Origin: Prevotellaceae bacterium UBA4372 | GTDB lineage: Bacteria > Bacteroidota > Bacteroidia > Bacteroidales > Bacteroidaceae | Direction: 5' to 3' | DNA: 24,831 bases | Assembly: GCA_002391275.1 (NCBI GenBank) | Contig: DGSC01000040.1 | Coordinates: 23,058 to 47,888 of the forward strand | In this document: one piece after another, positions 1 through 7,280 of the stretch | Numbering within the stretch: the first letter of the stretch is position 1 | Layout: each line of letters starts with the position of its first letter | Position numbers and translations under genes: made by a program | The notes under the pieces: generated by a model | Seen by the model: the letters and a program-made list of their open reading frames with translations, nothing else | Database searches by the model: none | Told to the model about the DNA's origin: nothing

Positions 1-376
1 ATTCGATGGTCATGGAATGATTGTTCCAAGGCCATGGAATAATCATCACACCCGTATGAATCGTGCTCTTTAACCAAGAAAAAACGCTTAAATGACCAGA
101 CTTCGCGACCTCAACGCCGGGTAATGATTCCACTCTTTTAGTGGACTGCCGGCCGAAGACATACGAAAGAACTTGTTGAACATTAGCGGTCGTGAACTGA
201 GACGTTGGGCTGCCAATAGGTCTATTGCCCTATGCTCATTCAATATCAACCGTTGTTACTGCCTACTGAATTATTGATTATGGAACTATTGAGCGGACAG
301 AAACGACAAAAATACGAGTCGCCAGAGGACATGATATTTCATATAATTATTGTATTCGCGGTTTATTATTGAGACG
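1..376. other. Intergenic stretch with no recognised gene
   Basis: I see no supportable gene here on either strand. The longest plausible open stretch (about 128-270, plus strand, near 47 codons) has no ATG start and no recognisable product. A short hairpin is visible (arms 129-134 and 140-145). Near the left edge the string CATGGAAT occurs twice (about 12 and 34). No tRNA, rRNA or riboswitch pattern was recognised. It may be a decayed gene or the distal flank of a feature lying left of the window. Confidence 0.5.
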
Positions 377-486
377 TCAATCTACGTGTATTTGTTCATC
401 AATCTACGTTTATCTGTTCATCAATCAACGTGAACGTGTTTATCAATCAACGTTTATCTGTTCGTCAATCTGCGTGATTGATAAAA
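377..486. repeat. Five tandem copies of a 22-bp repeat
   Basis: Units begin with TCAATC at 377, 399, 421, 443 and 465, so the period is exactly 22 bp. The consensus is about TCAATCWACGTTTATCTGTT plus two bases. Copies differ at a few positions and the fifth is degenerate after its first ten bases. There are no spacers, so it is not a CRISPR array. The period is not a multiple of three, which argues against a repeated protein segment. It lies in the noncoding stretch downstream of the leftward TonB-dependent receptor gene. Function is unknown; it is a candidate variable-number locus. Confidence 0.8.
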
Positions 487-490
487 AAAA

Positions 491-587
491 ACAACTACGG
501 ATTGCGGATTTTACGGCCTCGTTCCTGCGGAGTCCTAAGCTCCAGAACAATGATGAAAGCCGTACAATTCGTACAATCCGTAGTTGT
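491..587. repeat. 97-bp inverted-repeat element, possible terminator or dispersed repeat
   Basis: Perfect 14-bp terminal arms ACAACTACGGATTG (491-504) and CAATCCGTAGTTGT (574-587) enclose about 69 bases. An inner stem, TACGGC with GCCGTA (about 512-517 and 559-564), and a small GGAG/CTCC hairpin in the centre suggest a nested, branched RNA fold. Both ends are flanked by A-runs on the plus strand. A leftward transcript would therefore meet the stem followed by about nine U residues, so it could end the receptor transcript. The size and terminal repeats would also fit a short dispersed element or a structured RNA. The sequence does not decide between these. Confidence 0.55.
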
Positions 588-621
588 AAAAAAAACACAC
601 AATGGGTGATAATTCAACTTC

Positions 622-650
622 CTGAGGTTATGAACCCACGGGCACCTCAG
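622..650 (-). terminator. Hairpin overlapping the receptor stop codon
   Basis: Arms CTGAGGT (622-628) and ACCTCAG (644-650) pair around a 15-base loop that itself contains CCC and GGG. On the minus strand the stem starts within the TGA stop of the TonB-dependent receptor gene. There is no T-tract after it, so it is at best a weak terminator or an mRNA 3' end stabiliser. Confidence 0.3.
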
Positions 651-2767
651 AATTTTATCTTAGCTCCCGCCAGCACCACAATACCAGGCTGCGGAATGTT
701 GCCCAGATCGTAGTAGCGGTGATTGGTAAGATTTGTGCCTTCAACCCATAGCTCATAGTGGCGGGCGGTCCATTTCAGTTTCAAGTCGAGGGTGGCGTAT
801 GGGTCATAACTGATAAGCTGTCCCGTAGATACGGCATCGCGATAAAGGATATAGCTTCCCATACGGTCTTGCCACCTCAACGCCCATGAGGCTGAAAGGC
901 GCGAGAAGACACGGTGATCGAGCGTGGCCACGAGCTTATGCTTAAGGTATTCCATGGCATAATTCGACTTATAGATTTCTATGTCGTCGCGACGATGCTG
1001 GTGCATGAAGGTGTACCCCACGGACAAACGACGCAGGAAAGCATTCTCTGCGTTGAACAGCTCGGACAGCTGCAGAGCCAATTGAACCTGTACGCCCATA
1101 TTGTCCAAGTCGAAATTGGCACTATGGAAAACGTCGTCTGACGAATACATCACCCAATCTATCATATTCGTGCCACGATGATAGAAGCTTTTCAATGTGG
1201 CATCGACGAAAGACCTCCGGAAGTTCACGCCAAGCTGCACGCTATGGCTTTCCTCTGCCTTCATCCCTACGTTGCCCTCATGCGTCGGACTTTTATAGTA
1301 CAAATCGGTGAAAGTAGGCAGACGGAAGCCTTTATTATAGGAAACGAAGACGCGCCAATGGGCATCAGGTCTGTATGCCATGTCGATTCCTGGGTAGAAA
1401 TGCAGCCGGTTGTCAAAGCGGGAATTCTTGTTGGCCAGCACTCCGAAGCTTGCCGTGAAGTGGGGAAGCAGTATATTATGTTCCACATTAAAGCTCAAGT
1501 TCGTACGGCTGTCGTGCTTAGCGTAAAAGAGGTCCTCTCGGGGCACTTTATGTGTCAGTTCAGCAGTTATGGGCAAGCCGAGCGAGGTACTGTAGATTCC
1601 TTCCTCACGGACTTCTGCCCCTACGGCCGTTCTGCCAGCCACCCATCGGACATCTGCCGTCACCCGGGCTCCATGCACGTCGCTGCGATGAAAGTTTTCG
1701 CCTTTTATGGTATTCCTTATCAGTTCAAAATTATCCAATAGACGATGCCAATAGACTTCTGGGCGCACTCTCACCCTACCCTTTGTTTCAGCGCCAAGGC
1801 TTACGATATAACGAGTGTTGCGTTCATACTGATTAGGGAAAGCTGCAGAGTAGAAAGTATTGGCCCCGTATGATTTCTGGCTGTAGCCAGCCTGCCAGTC
1901 GATAGCGAAATCGGAATAGTCGAGAAGGCCGCGCAAGTAGGCATTGCCTTTGGAGAAATCAGAATTATGGGTTGCCCCGTCAGAGCGTTGGTAGGCGCCA
2001 GAGAGGGAGGTAAATATTTTGTCGCCAGGAGACGTGCGAGTAGCGAATGCAGCCCGTGCATCAGCGCCAAAAGTGGCATAGCTGCCGCCGTGCGCTCCTG
2101 CCTCAACAGATATTCGTTTGTCTTTTTCCGATGTGGATTCAGCTACGTCAGAGGACGATAGCGGAGAACCCTTAGTGACGATATTGATGGTTCCTCCGAA
2201 GGCTGAAGCCCCATAGACGCGAGAAGCAGCTCCTTCGAGCACTTCAATGCGCTCAATGTCGGAAAGGCTTACGGGGAAGTCCGCTGCGAGATGTCCTGTG
2301 TGTGGGGAAGAGATGTTGACGCCGTTCAAGAGAATAGATATTTGGTCGAACGTGCCGCCATCAATAGAGATGTCCGATTGAATACCAAAGCCGCCACGTT
2401 GTCGGACGTCGACGCCGACGGCTAATTTCAACAAGTCATTGACGCTTTGCGCCGCCGCAGCTTCGATTTGCTGACGAGTAATGACGCCCACGATGCGGGC
2501 CGACTGGAGTTCTGCGAGTTGCGACATCGTTCCGGTCACTGCTACTTCTGAGAGTTCGTGCTCGTCAGTCTCGCCTTCTACGGAATGATTAGCTGTAGGG
2601 GTCGCAGCGCTTACCTTGGGCAGATTTACACTTAGAAGGGTGGCAACGGTCAATACACCGATACGCACTTCCCTGTGCAAACTGGCAAAGGCAGCATAAC
2701 CCCGATTGGTGAAGCGTCGGAACGTTGCAGGTGTTGCGACGCCACTTACTGGATGTTTTCTTTGCAT
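647..2767 (-). CDS. TonB-dependent outer-membrane receptor (BtuB/CirA-like), substrate unknown
   Basis: 706 residues. Such proteins import scarce ligands such as corrinoids, iron complexes or sugars through a 22-strand barrel, driven by TonB. A TonB-box-like ELSEVAVTG lies near residue 75. It is followed by a plug domain (about 80-205) with the typical LLNGV, SDIERIEVLEGAAS and YGASAFGGTINIVT segments, then a long beta-barrel ending in a terminal Phe (KIKF). The N-terminus is odd: about 35 basic and aromatic residues (RRFTNRGYAAFASL) come before a hydrophobic segment (IGVLTVATLLSVNLP), an extended leader I recall in some Bacteroidales receptors. The gene follows trkA by 132 bp on the same strand. 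No cobalamin riboswitch was recognised upstream, so a B12 role is only a guess. Confidence 0.85.
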   Translation of the reverse strand: MQRKHPVSGVATPATFRRFTNRGYAAFASLHREVRIGVLTVATLLSVNLPKVSAATPTANHSVEGETDEHELSEVAVTGTMSQLAELQSARIVGVITRQQIEAAAAQSVNDLLKLAVGVDVRQRGGFGIQSDISIDGGTFDQISILLNGVNISSPHTGHLAADFPVSLSDIERIEVLEGAASRVYGASAFGGTINIVTKGSPLSSSDVAESTSEKDKRISVEAGAHGGSYATFGADARAAFATRTSPGDKIFTSLSGAYQRSDGATHNSDFSKGNAYLRGLLDYSDFAIDWQAGYSQKSYGANTFYSAAFPNQYERNTRYIVSLGAETKGRVRVRPEVYWHRLLDNFELIRNTIKGENFHRSDVHGARVTADVRWVAGRTAVGAEVREEGIYSTSLGLPITAELTHKVPREDLFYAKHDSRTNLSFNVEHNILLPHFTASFGVLANKNSRFDNRLHFYPGIDMAYRPDAHWRVFVSYNKGFRLPTFTDLYYKSPTHEGNVGMKAEESHSVQLGVNFRRSFVDATLKSFYHRGTNMIDWVMYSSDDVFHSANFDLDNMGVQVQLALQLSELFNAENAFLRRLSVGYTFMHQHRRDDIEIYKSNYAMEYLKHKLVATLDHRVFSRLSASWALRWQDRMGSYILYRDAVSTGQLISYDPYATLDLKLKWTARHYELWVEGTNLTNHRYYDLGNIPQPGIVVLAGAKIKF

Positions 2768-2899
2768 TGTTAATTAAGAATTGAGGTTAATAATAATTCC
2801 CGGAAAATGAGTGCGGGATACTTCTGCTTAGATAAATGAATGTGCGCCAAAAGTGATAAACAAATTCATTTGCATAGCCCTGTTATCCTGAAAACGACG

Positions 2900-4282
2900 C
2901 TAAGAGTGAAGGAAAGAGAAAATGGAATTATCGGGCCGTTTGAAGAAATGGTCGAGTTGCTTGAAAAGAGCCGTACGCGAGAATACGACAACACGGTCGC
3001 CCGGTTCTATTTGCGTGCTACCATTAACGAGTATTCCTTCGCCATTACGGACGATGCCGCCAATGGTAATGCCTTTGGGCAATCCCAGCTTCATCACTGG
3101 ATTTTTTGTCACGAGAGCCCCTTCCACAGCCACGAACTCTGCCACGTCAGCATCGGCAATAGTGAGGCTCTTGACGCTGGCGACATCTGCAGCAAGCATC
3201 ATCTGATAGATGTGACTGGCTGCTATAGCTTTCTTATTAATAATGGTGCCAATATCCAGTTTCTCGGCCATGGTGATGTATTCAGTATTCTCTACGAGCG
3301 CCACAGTTTTGCGAACACCCATGCGCTTAGCCGCGAGGCAGGCAAGAATGTTGGTCTCGGTGTCGGGTGTCAATGCGCAGAAAGCCTGCGTCTGGCGGAT
3401 GCCTTCCTCGTTGAGGAGTTGGGTGTCGCGGCCGTCACCATTAATGATAAGGACGTTGTCGTTGTCGAGCAATTCTGTGAGCTTACGGCAACGGTCAACA
3501 TCAAGTTCGATAAGCTTGACATCCATATAGTCGGGCAGCAAATGACAGGTCTGCACCGCAATGCGCCCACCGCCCATGATCATCACCTTCTTGACATCGG
3601 CATACGACTCCTTGCCTACGAGCTGGCGGATATTCGGCACATTGATTTTCTTAGTCATGAAGTAAGCGATATCGCCCAGCTGTAGCACATCAAAGCCACC
3701 CGGAATGATAGTGTCCTCACCGCGCTTAATGGCTACGATATGATAGGGCGAGTCGGGCGGACAAAGGTCTTTTAGCTTCTGGCCATACAAGGCTGACGCC
3801 TCTTCACGTAGCTTAATGCCAAGAATGATCAGTGCCCCCTCATGCACCTCCCACCATTGCCGCACCCATGAGCGGCGGACGCCGTCGGCGATCTCTTGTG
3901 CAGCCAGCACCTCTGGATAGATGAGCGAGCCGATACCTATGGACGAGAATATCTCAGCATTCTTTGGCACCAGATATTCAGCATTGTCGATGCGCGCAAC
4001 GGTCTTTTTCGCCCCGAGTGAGTGAGCCAGGAAGCAACATGTCATATTCTTCGTCTCTGAGGGCGTGACGGCAATAAACAGGTCGGCCTGTTGTGTACCG
4101 GCTTCCTTTAGTCCGCTGATGCTTGTTGGCGACACGGAAAGCGTCATGAGGTCGAGACCATCAGTGGCATCGGCAAGCTTCTGCTCATCAAGATCGATGA
4201 GCACTATGTCGTGGTTCTCTTTGGTCAGCAAGGAAGCCAGATGTCTTCCTACGGCGCCAGCACCGGCAATAATTATTTTCAT
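2900..4282 (-). CDS. trkA: Trk system potassium uptake regulator TrkA
   Basis: 460 residues, close to the usual length of about 450-460. TrkA is the peripheral cytoplasmic NAD(H)-binding subunit that gates the TrkH/TrkG potassium channel. Two tandem RCK units are visible. The first opens with the Rossmann motif GAGAVG (7-12) and an acidic strand end (LIDLD, about 28-32), and has its regulatory C-domain at about 140-215. The second opens at GGGRIA (237-242), where the last glycine of the motif is Ala, with IELD near 258-261 and a second C-domain at about 370-450. It starts 29 bp after the dxs stop, so the two are probably co-transcribed. The channel gene trkH, which I recall next to trkA in related genomes, is not in this window. 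Confidence 0.93.
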   Translation of the reverse strand: MKIIIAGAGAVGRHLASLLTKENHDIVLIDLDEQKLADATDGLDLMTLSVSPTSISGLKEAGTQQADLFIAVTPSETKNMTCCFLAHSLGAKKTVARIDNAEYLVPKNAEIFSSIGIGSLIYPEVLAAQEIADGVRRSWVRQWWEVHEGALIILGIKLREEASALYGQKLKDLCPPDSPYHIVAIKRGEDTIIPGGFDVLQLGDIAYFMTKKINVPNIRQLVGKESYADVKKVMIMGGGRIAVQTCHLLPDYMDVKLIELDVDRCRKLTELLDNDNVLIINGDGRDTQLLNEEGIRQTQAFCALTPDTETNILACLAAKRMGVRKTVALVENTEYITMAEKLDIGTIINKKAIAASHIYQMMLAADVASVKSLTIADADVAEFVAVEGALVTKNPVMKLGLPKGITIGGIVRNGEGILVNGSTQIEPGDRVVVFSRTALFKQLDHFFKRPDNSIFSFLHS

Positions 4283-4311
4283 AAGTCTATGCTTTTAACG
4301 CTGAGAACATT

Positions 4312-6216
4312 CTATGATAAAAGAGCTTTCTTGATGCCTTCCACATCTAAACCTACCAGATGATGCAACTCAGCGATGGTTCCGTGCTCAACAAAGCGGT
4401 CTGGCAGACCAAGACGCATCACGGGCACGTTCATGCCATGATCGGCAAGCCATTCAAGGACAGCCGAACCTAAACCTCCGGACCGCACGCCATCTTCTAT
4501 GGTCACTATTCGCCGGCAACGTGTAGCGGCCTCTGTGAGCAGCAAGTCGTCAAGGGGCTTGAGATAGCGCATGTCGTAGTGTGCCACCGACAAGGCTGGA
4601 GCTTCTGTCGCCAGCTGACGTATTGTTTCCTCAACGGCAACACCGAGGGGACCTAACGAAAGTACTGCCACATCCGTACCTTCGTGAAGCCGGCGGCCAC
4701 GTCCAATGGGCAAGGCATGCATATCACAACGCCAATCTGGCAGCGAGCCACGTCCTCTGGGATATCGTATGGCAAACGGACCGCGATTGGGTTGCTGGGC
4801 TGTGAACATGAGGTTGCGCAACTCATGTTCGTCCATAGGAGCTGCTACTATTATATTAGGTATGGGACGCAGATAAGCCAAATCGAAAGCACCGTGATGG
4901 GTAGGACCGTCCTCGCCTACCAGGCCAGCACGATCAAGGCAGAGCACCACGTTCAGCTTAGAGATACAAACATCATGGATGATATTGTCAAATGCCCGTT
5001 GTGCAAAACTCGAATAGATATTACAGAAAGGCACGAGCCCATCCTTGGCCATGCCTGCCGAGAAAGTTACTGCATGTCCCTCGGCTATACCCACATCGTA
5101 GGCACGCTCGGGCATAGCCTCCATCATGATATTCATGGAGCAACCCGTAGGCATTGCCGGGGTGACACCTACGATACGTTCGTTCTGCCGGGCCAACTCG
5201 AGCAAAGTGTGGCCAAAGACATCCTGGAACTTAGGGGGCATGCCCGTCTCATCGTTTCGGATGAGCTCTCCCGTATGCGGATCAAATTTGCCTGGTGCGT
5301 GCCACAGTGCACCTCCGTGTTCGGCTGGTTCGAAGCCTTTACCTTTGATGGTATGAATATGCAGAATCTTGGGCCCGTTCATGTCCTTAATGATGCGTAG
5401 CGTATTCACCAAGTCAATGACGTTGTGCCCATCCGTAGGTCCGAAATAGCGAATGTCCATTCCTTCGAAAACATTCTGCTGATGCGTGATGAGACTCTTC
5501 AGCGAATTATTGAAACGCAGGATACCTTTTTTCCGTGACTCGCTCATCCAGCCCCATGAGAGCAGCTTGCTGGAAGCCTTGTAGCGCAGGCGGTTGTATG
5601 TAGGATTGGTCTGCAATTGATGAAGCAGATGTTTCATTCCCCCTACGCTACGGTCGATGCTCATATTGTTGTCGTTGAGGATGATGAGCACATCGTTGGG
5701 CGTATTTGCAGCATTGTTCAGCCCCTCGAAGGCAAGCCCTCCGCTCATGGCACCATCGCCTATAACGGCTACGACATGGCGGTGGGCCTCCTTTTTATTT
5801 TTGGCTGCAAGGGCCATTCCGAGAGCTGCACTAATACTGTTGGAGGCATGCCCGGCTGTGAAAGCATCATACTCGCTTTCTTCGGGCGAAGGGAACGGCT
5901 TGAGACCGCCGAAATGCCGGTTGGTGCTGAAGGTCTCACGCCGCCCAGTGAGTATCTTGTGCCCATAAGCTTGATGGCCAACATCCCACACGATGCGGTC
6001 GTAGGGCGTATTGTAGACATAGTGAAGGGCCACCGTAAGTTCCACAACCCCGAGGCTCGAAGCCAGATGTCCGGGGTTGTCGGCTACTTCGTTGATGATA
6101 TATTGCCTCAACTGCGAGCATAGTTCGGGCAGCTGTTCTAAAGGCATCAGACGCAGTTGCTCGGGCAGATGAATGCGTTCCAAAAGAGGAAAATCCGATT
6201 CGATTTGAGCCATCAT
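4312..6216 (-). CDS. dxs: 1-deoxy-D-xylulose-5-phosphate synthase
   Basis: 634 residues, normal for Dxs. It condenses pyruvate and glyceraldehyde 3-phosphate to DXP, the first step of the non-mevalonate isoprenoid pathway, which also feeds thiamine and pyridoxal synthesis. The thiamine diphosphate motif is GDG (153-155) through NDN (181-183). His50 and His81 are the conserved active-site histidines, and Glu379 in GIAEGHAVTFS is the catalytic glutamate. The transketolase pyrimidine-binding and C-terminal domains follow (DRAGLVGEDGPTHHG, then RYPRG). The gene starts ATGATG; either Met may be used. A -7 box lies about 18 bases upstream, giving a very short leader without a clear Shine-Dalgarno. 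It leads the dxs-trkA operon. Confidence 0.95.
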   Translation of the reverse strand: MMAQIESDFPLLERIHLPEQLRLMPLEQLPELCSQLRQYIINEVADNPGHLASSLGVVELTVALHYVYNTPYDRIVWDVGHQAYGHKILTGRRETFSTNRHFGGLKPFPSPEESEYDAFTAGHASNSISAALGMALAAKNKKEAHRHVVAVIGDGAMSGGLAFEGLNNAANTPNDVLIILNDNNMSIDRSVGGMKHLLHQLQTNPTYNRLRYKASSKLLSWGWMSESRKKGILRFNNSLKSLITHQQNVFEGMDIRYFGPTDGHNVIDLVNTLRIIKDMNGPKILHIHTIKGKGFEPAEHGGALWHAPGKFDPHTGELIRNDETGMPPKFQDVFGHTLLELARQNERIVGVTPAMPTGCSMNIMMEAMPERAYDVGIAEGHAVTFSAGMAKDGLVPFCNIYSSFAQRAFDNIIHDVCISKLNVVLCLDRAGLVGEDGPTHHGAFDLAYLRPIPNIIVAAPMDEHELRNLMFTAQQPNRGPFAIRYPRGRGSLPDWRCDMHALPIGRGRRLHEGTDVAVLSLGPLGVAVEETIRQLATEAPALSVAHYDMRYLKPLDDLLLTEAATRCRRIVTIEDGVRSGGLGSAVLEWLADHGMNVPVMRLGLPDRFVEHGTIAELHHLVGLDVEGIKKALLS

Positions 6217-6232
6217 TAGTTATATTTTCGCT

Positions 6233-6292
6233 GCAAAGGTACATTTAATTTGTGATTTGCGCACACAAATCGCAAATTAAATGTACCTTTGC
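6233..6292. promoter_or_regulatory. 60-bp palindromic divergent promoter of dxs and the GSCFA gene
   Basis: Perfect 20-bp arms lie at 6233-6252 (GCAAAGGTACATTTAATTTG) and 6273-6292. The 20 bases between them also keep partial symmetry (GATTTG against CAAATC). Each arm holds a Bacteroidetes -7 box, TACCTTTG: plus strand at 6284-6291, minus strand at 6241-6234. A TTTG lies 24 bases upstream of each (plus 6256-6259; minus 6269-6266). The two promoters are mirror images sharing the same DNA, so transcription to the left and right may compete or share one operator. Box identity follows the known TAnnTTTG consensus; the spacing is a little longer than usual. Confidence 0.75.
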
Positions 6293-6296
6293 GGCT

Positions 6297-7235
6297 ATGA
6301 AACTACAAACTCCAGTAGAAATTCCATCACTTCTGCGCCCTTTATCGCTGCGCAGTAGAATTGCATTTATCGGCTCGTGCTTTGCTCAGAACGTTGGTGC
6401 GAAGATGCGCGAGAGTGGCATGCCAGCCTTAGTGAACCCATTCGGTGTGCTCTACAATCCTCAGAGTATTGTTGAAGTGTTAACGTGCAACCTCATCGAC
6501 GACAAATATTATTTCGAGGATGGCGACGGTCGTTGGCACTGCTGGCTCACCGACAGCCATTTCAACGCCTCGACGCTTGACGCTTGCAAGGCTGGGGTTG
6601 TATCGGCACGCGGCAAGCTCATCGAATGGAACCCCGACACGCTCATCATCACATTGGGAACTAACAGGTACTACAGACGTATGCCTGACGGTCAGTGCGG
6701 CGAGGCGTCCTTCATTGTTGGCAACTGCCACAAACAGCCGCAGGCCGAGTTTGAGGAACAAGAACTGAGCCTCGACGAGTGCATAAAGGCATTGGATCTG
6801 CTCTGTCAGCTTTTTCCCAAAGCCCAGATTGTCTTTACGGTGTCGCCATACCGCTATGCCAAATATGGTTTCCACGACAGTCGTCTGGCCAAAGCCGCCC
6901 TGCTTTTGGCCGTTGACGAGGTGTGCCGTCGGCACCCGGAACAGGCTTGTTATTTCCCTGCTTATGAGATTGTCTTGGACGAGTTGCGCGACTATCGCTT
7001 CTATGCCCCCGACATGCTTCATCCCTCTCCGCAGGCTATAGACTACATCTGGGAGCGCTTTGTGGATCAATGTGTCGATAGCGAAACACATCGTTATCTA
7101 TATGATTACGAGCCTATACGCAAGGCATTGATGCATCGGCCAGAGGACCCCGACTCGCCTTCGGCCTTGCATTTCCGTGAGCAGACGCAGAAGAAACTGC
7201 AAGAGCTCATGGCAAAATACAATATTGAGCTGTAA
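6297..7235 (+). CDS. GSCFA domain protein (SGNH-like hydrolase family)
   Basis: 312 residues from the ATG at 6297. A longer frame from a GTG at 6252 is rejected because it would begin inside the promoter palindrome, upstream of the -7 box. The family signature GSCFA stands at residues 26-30 (IAFIGSCFAQNVG), followed by NPFGVLYNP, both typical of GSCFA proteins. Near the C-terminus DMLHPS gives the Asp-x-x-His pair seen in SGNH-type esterases, suggesting hydrolase activity, though the substrate is unknown. No signal peptide is visible, so it is probably cytoplasmic. It is 45 bp upstream of murF-alr on the same strand, as I recall in other Bacteroidales, which hints at a cell-envelope role. Confidence 0.85.
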   Translation: MKLQTPVEIPSLLRPLSLRSRIAFIGSCFAQNVGAKMRESGMPALVNPFGVLYNPQSIVEVLTCNLIDDKYYFEDGDGRWHCWLTDSHFNASTLDACKAGVVSARGKLIEWNPDTLIITLGTNRYYRRMPDGQCGEASFIVGNCHKQPQAEFEEQELSLDECIKALDLLCQLFPKAQIVFTVSPYRYAKYGFHDSRLAKAALLLAVDEVCRRHPEQACYFPAYEIVLDELRDYRFYAPDMLHPSPQAIDYIWERFVDQCVDSETHRYLYDYEPIRKALMHRPEDPDSPSALHFREQTQKKLQELMAKYNIEL

Positions 7236-7243
7236 AAGATTAT

Positions 7244-7268
7244 TTGAAGATTGATTATTGAAGATTGA
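7244..7268. repeat. Short direct repeat between the GSCFA gene and murF-alr
   Basis: TTGAAGATTGA occurs at 7244-7254 and again at 7258-7268, one and a third helical turns apart, just before the murF-alr start. It could be a protein-binding site or a simple local duplication in AT-rich spacer DNA. Confidence 0.3.
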
Positions 7269-7280
7269 ACATTCATTGTT

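Noticed and set aside
128..270. Open stretch of about 47 codons on the plus strand
   Set aside because: There is no ATG start, no recognisable product and no upstream promoter box; it is too short to support as a gene.
377..486. CRISPR array
   Set aside because: The repeats are directly adjacent with no unique spacers and no cas genes are nearby.
369..713. Plus-strand open frame of 114 codons over the tandem repeats
   Set aside because: It reads through 22-bp repeats (not a multiple of three), the inverted-repeat element and the 3' end of the receptor gene. The product is low-complexity and resembles no protein.
2768..2899. Cobalamin riboswitch upstream of the TonB-dependent receptor
   Set aside because: The gap is only 132 bases and I recognise no B12-box or extended paired structure. 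The receptor's ligand therefore stays unassigned.
2840..3685. Plus-strand open frame of 281 codons
   Set aside because: It is antisense to trkA, whose two complete RCK units leave no doubt about the coding strand. The antisense product has no recognisable motif.
6252..6296. GTG start at 6252 for the GSCFA protein
   Set aside because: It would place the first 15 codons inside the palindromic promoter, including the -7 box. The ATG at 6297 gives the expected position of the GSCFA motif.
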